A stretch of 64,000 nucleotides of DNA, from positions 7,313,211 through 7,377,210 of the forward strand of contig CM035356.1 of the NCBI GenBank assembly GCA_020137815.1, read 5' to 3'. Position numbers and translations under genes: made by a program. Shown here piece by piece: positions 19,701 through 29,571 of this stretch. Source of the DNA: Hormiphora californensis. Taxonomy: Eukaryota > Ctenophora > Tentaculata > Cydippida > Pleurobrachiidae. Every line of letters begins with the position of its first letter. The stretch's first letter is position 1. The notes beneath the pieces are model-generated. The model searched no databases. It saw only the letters and a program-made list of their open reading frames with translations, and had not been told where the DNA came from.

Positions 19701-22266
19701 CACACGCCTCTCTATCTCAGTTTTCATAGGAGTGGGAATTGTTGTCTCACGCCTCTCTTCCTCAGTTTTCATAGGAGTAGGAATGGTTGTCTTACGCCTC
19801 TCTTCCTCGTGTGTGAACGGAGGTGGGGTGGTAAATTCATCCTCTCCCTCTTCCCTCTGATCGTCTGTCGGCTCCCCCGTATCGTATGTGAAGGGGTAGG
19901 GAGTTGTGGGGAGTTGGTATGTTGTCGTTGCCGCCGAATCACTGGCCCTACCCAACCAGGGGGCACATTCCACACCAAGAGTGAGGAACACAATCACTGC
20001 TATAACATTTCCCCTCATGTTCTCCTTTTTAGATCACATTTGTCGTTTCACTTGGCGAATTGTTGTAGTCTTATTTAGCATAAAATACAATATACTAACA
20101 AATGGCAACTTCAATATTATTATCAGTATTATTATGATTATCAATATTATTATGATTATTAGCAAACCGATTCCAAGAAGCAGAATTATACAAATCGAGA
20201 AGAATAATGTTAACTTGCGACAACAAATTTAGGGCAAATTGTAACACAATTTCAAAAAGATACAGGCCCAAGGGCCCCACAAGGAAGCCCTCAACTAGGC
20301 TGGGCCCTGGAAATAATCATATCACATACACTCCAAAGTGTGATTAGATTCACGGGAGGACGATCTATCGGATTGAAGAAAACAAGCAACAAAATGCGTT
20401 TTTTGGATCAATTCCAGTTTTCTAAAAAGCTTCATCTCTCAACAAATCTTATGTGCCTTTCAGTGGTGGATATTAACAGACATGTCCCTTGTTGAGTATG
20501 GGATGGGAGAGGGTCCCACTAGACATACAAATAGTTGTAAAATAATACTAAATACTTGCACTATTCATAAGGGGGCCGCGAGAAAGAGACTGGAAAATTC
20601 AACTATAAATTCCAGCCACTCATATGGTCCAGAATCCAGATTGAGTTAATACAACAACATAATGCAGTTATATGGGAAATCATAACACAGATCAAAGGAA
20701 GGAGGGTGTTTTGGTCTACTGATGCTCATATGATGACATCGTGTCTGGAAATTAAACAGTTGAGTACTAAACAGGAATAAATATACCAGTAGTACTAGTA
20801 GTACTAGTGTGTTTGGTGCTACATATTACTAATTTACTTTTTACTACTAGTATGTAGTACTACTAGTAGTAAAAAGTAAAGTAGTAATATGTAGCACCAA
20901 ATTTCCTCAACATACTGTCGAATCCCATGACCCCTATTGACCTATTCCCCATGCTTATGTGCCTTGTAATGTACTACACATATCAGCAAAAACAAAATTA
21001 TATGCACGACATTATGCCTGTTGGAGAACTATTAGATTATCAATATCATTTCCCCTAATTTTAATTCACTTTTCTCATAGCTCAGCTGACACGGCGAGAC
21101 ATGATAGTAGTCATTGATTTGATTTTCAAATCAATAGTAGTCATGTGGAATGGAGCTTGTAAATTTTATCAATAATATGTCGGACCCCGATTTACCGGGC
21201 CCCAGTTGACCGGACCCCCGATTTAGTGGGGGATTGATTTCCCCCGATATAGGAAATGAACGGCATTTTATCCCGACATACCGGAACCCCGATTTACCGA
21301 ACGCTTTCCCCCGGACATCCTGGTAAATCGGGGTCCGATTGAAATGTTATTACTCCGTTCCCGATTTGTAACTAACTCTAAGAGTCTTAGTAAGAATTTC
21401 ATATTTTTGTTTCCTGGTGGGGGTATAAAATGATAAATCAATTGTCTATTATCCCCCAGGATTAAAATCCTTCCTTTTCCTCTCCCCTCCCTCACTAACT
21501 CCCATCTCCCCATCTGAACCCCTCCCGCTCTAACCCAACCCCCTCTTTTCAACATGTGCTATCCTCATTCCTCCCACCCTCTAAGCCACCCCACTCCACT
21601 CTAATCCACCCCACCCAACCCCACTATAACCCACCCCTTGCTAACCCACTCATTACTAACCCACCCACTCTAAGTACTCTAACCCACCCACCCGCACTCT
21701 AATCAGCACGTGCTATGGAACGAAGAGATTGGTGAGTGGCAGCTACACTACGTGGCCTACACGGGCAACAATATGAGGCAACGAACACCAACACCACCAC
21801 CTCAATCATTCGAACAATTTGTAAGTAACAATTTATTGAGTAACCCCTTACTATACCTAAAGTTGGATTCTTGAAGTTGTCAACCCCCACCCCCTTCTCG
21901 TTTGACGTTTTGGGGTGACAACTTCAAAAAATCCGACTCAACAAATTGCGACCCTTTCAATCCGGTTCATGTTCTCTCCACAACTTGTACCTCACATAAC
22001 CTGACAACTTGTCAGGTTATGTGAGGTACAAGTTGTGGAGAGAAAATGACAAGTGACAACCTGTTTTTCTCCAGGATAAAGAGTTGGACATGGTTTATTG
22101 GACATACGGAAACCTGGCCCCTGCACCCAAGAAAAAGAAGGAGAGGAAAGATAAGGAGAAAAAGAAAAGGAGAAAGAAAAAGGAGCAACTTGAATCTGAT
22201 CAGCCCTCTGTCATGGTCATCCCTGATCCCCCTCCAGCTCGGCCTGGCACTGCCTTCCGTCGGTGA
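11551..22266 (+). CDS. KIF3A: Kinesin-II motor subunit KIF3A
   Basis: Sixteen exons: 11551-11809, 11976-12205, 12343-12432, 12672-12760, 12870-12936, 13069-13168, 13324-13418, 13509-13683, 13954-14054, 14190-14292, 14418-14521, 14895-15002, 15166-15276, 15478-15618, 21707-21820, 22075-22266. They sum to 2079 nt, 692 residues; human KIF3A is about 700. The motor domain shows [21 protein letters not shown] (P-loop), [11 protein letters not shown] (switch I) and LVDLAGSERQ (switch II), then [13 protein letters not shown]. An acidic/basic hinge, a coiled-coil stalk and the KIF3A tail [15 protein letters not shown] follow. The last exon is Lys-rich. KIF3A pairs with KIF3B/C and KAP to drive anterograde intraflagellar transport. 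The 6.1-kb intron 15619-21706 contains two antisense genes and a large inverted repeat. Confidence 0.96.
15931..16922 (-). CDS. Small secreted protein with three pacifastin-like six-cysteine modules (nested gene B)
   Basis: Four exons on the minus strand (16922-16768, 16588-16486, 16334-16225, 16063-15931) join with matching phases into 501 nt, 166 residues and a TAG. It opens [17 protein letters not shown], a plausible signal peptide. Three modules follow, each C-x(about 16-25)-C-x2-C-x-C-x(6-16)-C-x3/4-C, including [17 protein letters not shown] and MDGCHRCLC. That spacing resembles pacifastin-type serine protease inhibitor domains, and more loosely VWC/antistasin. The gene lies wholly inside the big KIF3A intron, antisense to it. 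Its first intron is largely a CT/GA microsatellite. Secretion and protease inhibition are inferences; the exon structure is directly seen. An alternative stop (TAA) lies at the exon 3 donor if splicing fails. Confidence 0.72.
16611..16757. repeat. (CT)n microsatellite
   Basis: About 145 bp of almost pure CT on the + strand, with a few interruptions, inside intron 1 of nested gene B. Confidence 0.95.
17371..18266. repeat. 896-bp near-perfect inverted repeat (foldback)
   Basis: Left arm 17371-17792 and right arm 17829-18266 are inverted copies separated by about 36 bp. The right arm carries a small extra segment near 18176-18200. Outer ends read TTAAAGTGAGAGAGAACAGC and its complement. No ORF of note. 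It sits between the two nested antisense genes inside the KIF3A intron. A foldback transposon is the likely origin. Confidence 0.9.
18454..20018 (-). CDS. Secreted Thr/Pro-repeat, cysteine-rich, Tyr/Gly-tailed protein (nested gene A)
   Basis: Five minus-strand exons (20018-19596, 19521-19431, 19364-19262, 18983-18875, 18750-18454) close in phase to 1023 nt, 340 residues and a TAG. Order: signal peptide ([19 protein letters not shown]), a Thr/Pro/Glu linker with about four copies of an ERRxTTIPTP unit (residues about 70-130), a pacifastin-like cysteine module ([14 protein letters not shown]...C...C), a second Cys pair region, and a C-terminal tail of about 80 residues with repeated [16 protein letters not shown] units rich in Tyr, Gly and Asp. 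This layout suggests an extracellular structural or adhesive protein. I do not recognise a named orthologue. The gene is nested antisense in the KIF3A intron and shares the DGCNxCxC motif with gene B, so the pair probably arose by duplication. Confidence 0.75.
20812..20901. repeat. Imperfect palindrome with TACTAGTAGTA core
   Basis: TTTGGTGCTACATATTACT (20812-20830) is inverted at 20883-20901, with further inner pairing of TTTACTTTTTACTACTAGTA. Intronic, MITE-like. Confidence 0.7.
21179..21339. mobile_element. Small TIR element (TCGGACCCCGATTTACCGG family)
   Basis: Begins TCGGACCCCGATTTACCGGG and ends with the inverted form TGGTAAATCGGGGTCCGA. Internal repeats of CCCCGATTTACCG are present. 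Another copy lies at 43924-44090. The termini resemble pogo/Tigger-type TIRs, which is an inference. Confidence 0.65.
21528..21700. repeat. Degenerate CTAACCCACCC tandem repeat
   Basis: Runs of (C)TAACCCACCC/CTCTAA units just upstream of the KIF3A exon at 21707. It probably forms the pyrimidine-rich 3' end of the intron. Confidence 0.7.
21973..22043. repeat. Perfect 34-bp inverted repeat with 3-nt loop
   Basis: Arms 21973-22006 and 22010-22043 are exact inverted complements starting TCTCTCCACAACTTG. It ends 31 bases before the last KIF3A exon, inside the final intron. Confidence 0.9.
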
Positions 22267-24199
22267 TAGCAGGGTTGCTGATTAATGAACTGCATCATGG
22301 TAGTGGGGAACTGTTTGAGCTGGACTCATGATAGTAGAAGTTGTTGAGTAAAATGGAAGAGAGAGATCAGAGTAATATCGTTGTGATTGTGAAACCGGGT
22401 AGTAAATTATAAGCAGACGACTAGGTAATAACAATTGTACACAGTAGATTTGATAACTAAATTTTGTAAATAAGTGCTGCGGGCTGCCAATACAGTATTA
22501 CATACACTTGTTCAAACAAGTGTATGTAATACTGTAACATGCTCCAATCTTCGGCCTGGATACTGATAGGGACGGTGTTCGAACATGCAATGTTCACGTG
22601 TTGAGAATCACAAAGTGATCTGAATTGAATGACTGTTTTATTTTACTCGGTAAATTGTAAATAGGTGTCACATTCTCAAACTTACTATATTTATTGTTAA
22701 TTATTTGTTTTGTTCATCTCATATCACGGTGTTTTAATTTTGTACACTAAATTTTTGTATGCAAAATTTGTACGCGCAAATAGTTTGACGCGCAATAAAC
22801 ATCTAATGCGCGGCGCGCGCGGTAAGATGAAAAGTTTAGTTAAAAATTAAAATTTTGGGTCGAAAAAAACTTGAAACTTTTGAGATTTTTAATTTTTTCG
22901 AACTTTTGTTTGGCGTCTTCTTCCGTGTTTGAAAAGTGCTGTATATCCCGTAATGGCCACTACTTGTGGCACAGAACGGAGGGGTCTGTAGCTAATAACA
23001 ACTTATGTGTCACTTGTTTTATTGTTTTAAACGCTCTCAAATTGTTAAAATCATCGCGAAAACTTCCGGCTTCGATCCCTGGACCCTGCTTGAGGGGGCT
23101 CTGCCTCCTGGAAAGGGGCCTAGACCCCCACCGGGGTTGCGCCTATATATCCTACTTATGAGGGATTTCACGCCCCAGTGGCTGCCTTGCCCCGGACGCA
23201 CAGGGACACGCTGGGTCGGAGACTCAGCTCCGTCCCTGACTTTAGCAGTTTGCTGTTCGCCGTCCGGTCAATAGGGAATCACAGACAACTGAAGGGCCAT
23301 TTTCGCATTTCACACGTACATGGTTGTCTCGGGATTTGAACCATGGTCCACGAGTATGGCTATTGGCTACTCGAAGCTTCTCACCGAGGACCTCTCGGCA
23401 GCAGTGATTGAACAGCATCGGACGTTCAAATCGAACAAAAAGAACACATTGAAGAAAAAAGAATAATTCTTTCGTGGCTGATGGCTCCAAAAACGAGAAA
23501 CGAAATCACCATAAATTAGTGGAATTGTTTTGGCAGTAATCACCCCTGCAGGACGCTAGATCTTCTCGCGGAGAGTGAGACGCATCATTATGGCTAACCT
23601 GCTTACCACTGGAATCGCTGAACTTTATCAACAGACAATGGTTTGAATCTATCTCAGCCAGGTACACCGTACAACCTTCCACACACCAGGCAAAGCTTTT
23701 AATTTTTGGGTCTGGACCCAGTGGGTGTGTTATACTTTTGGCAGTGCTGGACACACAATTTCGGTCGCGATGAGATGAAAGCCGTGCACTTCCCCTCCCT
23801 GCTCTAATTGAACAATTGTTTCTTCTCATCCCCTTGTTTGGACTTTGAGCCTTGAGGAGAACTTGATTGAGTAGTAGGCTGCTGAGTGCTGACTTAGAAA
23901 CACGGGGGAAAACAACTCGGAACCTTACACCTTGTTAGAATAATCATCATGAGACGGAGTCGGATCTGCTCAGCAGACCGTCGACGCTTAAATTGTGGTC
24001 ACGCTTTAACTTGCCGCAGTTCCTCCTTGATTCAGTTGTTGTTGAATGTAGATTGTTTGATGTGTTTATATGCAACATATAACTCCTCTAAATCACTCAG
24101 CACAGGTCACACACGACCTATGCAGTAGACCTTACTAGTACATGATTACTAATTGTCTCACGACCAGCTACTAACTCTCTCACACTAAGTTAGGGAGAT
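22267..24199. other. Intergenic between KIF3A and MKK
   Basis: 22492-22512 and 22515-22535 form a perfect 21-bp hairpin (ACAGTATTACATACACTTGTT) about 225 bp past the KIF3A stop. A candidate AATAAA lies at 22793. A GGTTCAAATCC-like B box on the minus strand near 23325-23340 hints at an old tRNA-derived SINE, but no folded tRNA is seen. No coding gene is supported. Confidence 0.5.
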
Positions 24200-26089
24200 A
24201 TGTTTGCACAAAAAGATAACGCAGAGAGATCACGACGTAGGGCCCCTCCCCCTGGACTGGCTATCAGACCACTAGGATTCAGGCCGGTCCTCCAGAATGA
24301 TTCAATGAGACCCCCTGATCCCCCCGGTCCCGCTAACGTACTTGTCAAATCAGAGGAAACTATGCAGGTAATTAGTTAGTTAGTTAGATAATTAGTTACC
24401 TCTGTGGCTTTGTGTTTCACAGATCAATATATTACCTGATTATATTTGTAATCATGTGATCTCTAGACCTTCATATATCATTTCTAGAGGCCGGGTTTCC
24501 TTCCCCTTGGGAGGTCGATGGATGGGAGGGCCTATGATAGACCCCTAAAGGTGACAAATATATAAAGAGCAGCAGACAGGGGTGATATTTTTGTCATGAT
24601 CTTGTTTTCTAACACACTGCAACACTGCAACTAAACACTTGGTGTTTGGTAAAATGGCCAATAGTATTTTCCCTGATCGCCTCAAAATTCAAATTACGTG
24701 TGGGCATGTGATTAGTGTTGGGTGAGAGAGATAGAAGAAATAAACCAATATCTTGTTTTTGTGTGCGTGTGTGAGGAAATCTTGTCAAATCAAAGAATTA
24801 CTGCCCTCTTAATAATTAAACATCACTTTTGGTTCACCACCACCATGGAATCACAACTGTACATCATGAACCGACCGAATCAGGAAATACTGGTCCCTGA
24901 TTGGCTGATAACCAGTCACGTGACCTAAATAACGAGTTCTGATTGGTTGTTTACTTGTGTCGGTCGGTTCCTGCTGTACAATCTACTACTGTATCACATA
25001 ATCTGTGTATCTCCTCACCAGGTAGACGGAAAGGAGTACCCATGTAGAGTTGAGGACCTTATTGATAGAGGTGAAATTGGGAGAGGCCGCTTTGGATCTG
25101 TTCACAAAATGTTCCATACTCCATCAGGTATATAGATTTTGTTGCTTTATTTATTGCTCTTTGATCGAACAAGCTCCATTTGTCACTCTCCCTCTCTCTG
25201 TGTGTGTTAGTTGCACCAAGCTTTGTACGTGTGTGCGTGTTGTGAATGCATACAATTGCGGGCAGTAGGTGCCAACAGATATATATGTATTTTCGCACAC
25301 GCCCAAGACATGGCATTCATTTTGTATCTTTACAACGTTTTACAAGTTAAATCTCATAATCGAAACAAGATATTTTGCTCGATAAATTCTTTTATAAACG
25401 GTTCATTATTTTATTGGCTTCACGCAGTGAGATTTTATTAATAATCGCACGCTACCGTCTCTATCGGAGAGAATTTAATTTCAATCACGTATAACAGATC
25501 TATTATTGCGTTTACACGTGAAACAACCTCCACAGATCTTTAACAATTAACAAGACGCACAGTGCGAAACAACAGATCTCTCTATCAGACTGCGAATCAA
25601 CCTCATTCCACAGATCACACTACTTTCACATCACTTTATCTCATCTCAGAAGAAGAAGATCACTTCATCTCATTGTGAGTAGAATATTAGGACACCTAAT
25701 CCCTGGGCCGTTTCACTCATAATACTCTTCCATTTCGCCCCTTTTTAGGAGTTGAGATGGCGGTGAAACGGTTGTTAGATACAGTTGAGGATCTTTCTCT
25801 TTACCTCTCTATCATACTCCCCCCTCTTCTCACCCTCTCTCTCTTTCTCCCTCTTATTCCCCCCTTTTTTAGGAGTTGAGATGGCGGTGAAACGGTTGTT
25901 GGTTACAGTTGAGGAACGGGAGAGGAGAAATCTCGAGACAGACCAGACCGTGATCATGAAAGCAGAGTGCCCTTTTATTGTCAAATTCTTTGGAACGCTC
26001 TTTAGAGAGGGAGAGGTAAGGAGATGGCCCCCATTTATTTAGCTTTCATCTCTTCTCTATTTTTTGTCTCTTTCTCCATCATTCTCGAT

Positions 26090-26174
<85 letters not shown>

Positions 26175-27858
26175 CTCTCTTTCTCTCTCTCTCGCTTTAT
26201 TTTTATGTCTCTCCATTTTTAACAGGCCCATTGATTTTTCTTCAGAAGTAGTTGATCAAAATTTATGAACAAACTGATTTCTTGAAGAGTGGAGTGTCTG
26301 ACAAACTAACTTTATCCTCGTCTCGTTCCAAAAGTTTCCACGAAATTAGATTTCTCATTTTCTGCATAAAGAGAAAATCTACCTGACTCCAAAAGCAATA
26401 ATTGGCTAAGTTCCAACAGTCCTTTCGCACACATCCTTGTTATCTTTTATATTTTATTACCCCTTGTTTCTTTTTTTAACCCTTCTTAAAACTGTCTAAC
26501 CTTTACCCGGGTGTACCCTTATCTCTAACTCACCCTCTTTTCTTGCCTCGACTCTCTCTCTCTCCGCAACTCACAAATAAATGTAACCCACCCGGCCCCC
26601 ACCCTCCACTCCCTTGCCTTGCTCGACCCTGTTTCCCCGGGTTTTGAACAAAACAACCACTTCCCAGGTCTGGATCTGTATGGAAAAACTCGATACCTCC
26701 CTGTTCAACTTGTACCGATTTGTATACCAGAAGATGGGGACCAACATCCCGGAGAAAGCGATGGGAAAGATAGTTGTGTCAGTGGTTAATGCTCTCAACT
26801 ACCTGAAAGAAGGGGTAGGTAGACACGTGAAGTGATCTTTTTCTTTCTGGAGCTTTGAACAACTTCACGATCTGTGTGGTGGCAATGTCACAGTCTCAAA
26901 AGTTACCGTGTTTTTCTTCTTCATGTGTTTTAGTTAGTTTTACAGACTCAAAAGCACTGTTACAAACATCTCAAAAAGCACTATTATAACAAACATTTAT
27001 CTTTTCAGATAAGCTATTTACACAGAGATGTGAAGCCAAGCAACATCCTGATAAATCGATTAGGACAGGTAATGTTATATCATGATTACTTCACCGATTA
27101 AATCATGTACAATGTTACATCATCCTTGATCAGATTACCACATTCCTAATTCCCAGGTTACATCTATTACCACATTCCTAATTCCCAGGTGAAATTGTGT
27201 GATTTCGGTATCAGTGGAAAGCTAGTGAACAGTATTGCACAGACTAAGGAGGTGGGGTGCAAACTATACATGGCACCAGAAAGGATAGACCCCTCGTTAG
27301 GTGAGACACATGCTCTAAGAGCAGTGCTCTTCACACGACTTAATAATAATATCGATTAGATCGAACATACAAATCGAATCGATGTTATCGATACTCTAAT
27401 TTGTTAATAATTTGTATCATAGTCGGTAGTTTATTGACCCATCTCCTAGCCTCCGCCCTCCAGGCTTCGACAAACAGATGTTTATTCCATCTAATAACCC
27501 GTATATATCTCCAGGCCGGGAAGGGTTTGGTGTGAGATCTGATATCTGGTCCCTTGGTATTACTGTGATAGAACTATCCACGGGAAAGTTTCCCTACCCG
27601 GAATGGAATAGCGTGTTCGATCAGCTGCAAGGTGTTGTAAAGGGTGACCCACCCCAACTACCCTCCGACCAGGGATTCTCTGAGAACTTCAGGGATTTCG
27701 TATTTAAGTGCCTACTCAAGGATGTCGATCAACGACCTAAGTACCAGCAACTACTGCAGCATCCCTTTATCTTGGAAAGTGAGGCGTGTACCTTTGATCT
27801 GCCAGAGTGGGTTGCTATGGTGCTGAATCGGGCAGAAGAGATGGGTGAAAAGCTGTGA
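24200..27858 (+). CDS. MAP2K6: MAP kinase kinase of the MKK3/MKK6 type
   Basis: Seven exons: 24200-24367, 25022-25127, 25873-26015, 26668-26814, 27009-27068, 27189-27300, 27515-27858; 1080 nt, 359 residues. The order is an N-terminal basic/proline-rich tail (docking site region), [10 protein letters not shown] glycine loop, EMAVKRLL lysine, [25 protein letters not shown] catalytic loop, CDFGISGKL, the activation loop NSIAQT with the expected Ser and Thr phosphosites, [12 protein letters not shown], and [14 protein letters not shown]. These features place it with MKK3/6, the activators of p38 MAPK; whether it is the 3 or the 6 co-orthologue cannot be told. The last exon has two phase-compatible acceptors (27463 and 27514); the second gives family-like length. 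The start codon follows an acceptor-like TACTAAC...TTAG. Confidence 0.93.
24868..24970. mobile_element. 103-bp TIR element with CACGTGA core, copy 1
   Basis: Ends GAACCGACCG and CGGTCGGTTC. The body contains TGGTCCCTGATTGGCTGAT and CAGTCACGTGACC. A nearly identical copy is at 44855-44957. Both are intronic. Confidence 0.8.
25741..25793 (+). pseudogene. Partial duplicate of MKK exon 3 start (decoy exon)
   Basis: TTTTTAGGAGTTGAGATGGCG and the following bases repeat, 122-123 bp upstream, the acceptor and first 40 bp of the real exon at 25873. They then change to GATACAGTTGAGGATC and run into pyrimidine tract. No donor follows. Confidence 0.8.
26091..26190. repeat. (CT)n microsatellite
   Basis: Over 80 bp of CT dinucleotides in MKK intron 3. 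Confidence 0.95.
26618..26655. repeat. GTTCGACCCTC-family repeat, short copy
   Basis: CTTGCTCGACCCTG ... GGGTTTTGAACAAAAC, directly upstream of the MKK exon 4 acceptor. Confidence 0.45.
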
Positions 27859-27937
27859 GAGTGAAGGAAGAGATGATGTGAAGAGACGCAGTGAGTGAGA
27901 TTCAATGATACCCAGTGAGATAAGAGAGAGTGTTGTA

Positions 27938-28209
27938 CAGGGTGTTGCTGAATTATTGGACCCTTTCATTTAGGTTCTCAACACGGCTTGAGCTAGGGAA
28001 ATAACTAATATTGGGATTTCGCCAAGTGCAAGCGATTTTTTCTAAAAAAATGAAGAAATGAAAACAGAGCGACGATCACTGTGTTCATTGGGGCGTGGGC
28101 GACCGATTATCGTTTGACAAATTCGACCAGTAGATCGTAACACTAAAATAAATCGCTCAAGCCATATCATGACCAAAACAAAAGGGTTCAATTTTCATGG
28201 GACACCCTG
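27938..28209. mobile_element. Mariner/Tc1-like MITE
   Basis: Terminal inverted repeats CAGGGTGTTGCTGAATTATTG and, at the other end, AATTTTCATGGGACACCCTG, flanked on both sides by TA (27936-27937 and 28210-28211), the TA duplication of this superfamily. About 270 bp, non-coding, 80 bp past the MKK stop. Related ends occur near 19080 and 55188. Confidence 0.75.
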
Positions 28210-28498
28210 TACGATGTTTATTGTGTGCATTCCTATGTACATGTGGACTATTATAAACATTCGACCTAGAGGAAACATACACCCCTTGAAGCCCCGTTAT
28301 ACTAATCACCATTATATGTCATCACGTGTGACAATTTAGCAATAAAAAATAGATAATTAACAATGATTAAGTGTGATATACTAAGTGAAGGAAGATTCCC
28401 AGTGTACCTTTTTTTCTTTCCCGCGTTATACTATTTACCTGTTTTACCTGTTTTCTACCCCGTTTTATACAGGAGCGAGAGAGAGAAAGATTAAGAAA

Positions 28499-28650
<152 letters not shown>

Positions 28651-29571
28651 AGAGAGATTGATAAACGAGAAGTACAAGAGAAGAGCGTTTTTGTATCTTG
28701 CTGCTTTTTCCAACAATGTGTGTGTACGTATGATGTTTGTGTGAGCGTGTATAGAAATAATATGGAGCTAATAATTTCATTTTACATCCATCATCATCAC
28801 GTCGGGTAGGTACCCTTTCTAAAGCTCCTCCCTCTCTCTCCTAATATGTTTGTTTGTTACAAGTGCTATGTATGTGTGTACGTGATTCTGTGTATTTGGG
28901 GGACTACAATATATTAGCTGCTGTAAAAGGAGAGAAACACACTGGGTGAGAGATATGACTAGGAAACAAGCTAGGAATATAATGGAGTTTAGGAATATAT
29001 CCATTCATTTATAAAGAAGGTGTGAAAATATTGGATTTATTGTATCGAGAGAGAGAGATATGCGGCAATTTGTACAAACTCTCCCTACATGCAGTGTTAT
29101 ACTACTACCTCATTCTCATGTACACTTTATCAATCGTCTTTTATTGTCTCCCCCCCCCCCCCCGTCTTTATATCAGATCTGCGAACTGATATAAAGATGT
29201 CATTATATTAGTTTGTATAAGTGCTGAATGATTTCTATTCGCCCCGGGTGGTGCACCCTAAATACCTTCCCCGTTGCGATTTCTTAGCACCTCCCGTTTA
29301 TCTCCCCATTTCCTCCAGATATAGTATTATTTATCAGTAATCATTAAACCACCCGCGTCGCCCTTCTTAAGACTTAACTCTGACTTCACCCCAAGTCACC
29401 CCATCTCTCTCAGTGACCCCACCCCCTTGCGCGGCAGCACACTCCTGTGAGTGCGCGCCGCGCTGCCCAACCCTGGATAAAGCTCCCTATTTCAGCAGTT
29501 CAAACTAGCAATAGGTACACTGTGTACACGAGTACATATCTCTCTCACACACATTTCCCATCTAGCCAGCC
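28651..29571. other. Intergenic between MKK and COPE
   Basis: A poly-C tract at about 29149-29162 and short GA runs. An acceptor-like TTTCCCATCTAG ends seven bases before the COPE start codon. No gene seen. Confidence 0.5.

Noticed and set aside
23310..23420. tRNA-like sequence on the minus strand (GGTTCAAATCC)
   Set aside because: A B-box-like match exists, but acceptor, D and T stems do not pair; at most a SINE relic.
23506..23829. 107-residue minus-strand ORF
   Set aside because: No recognisable domain, no splice partners, no signal peptide; could not be supported.
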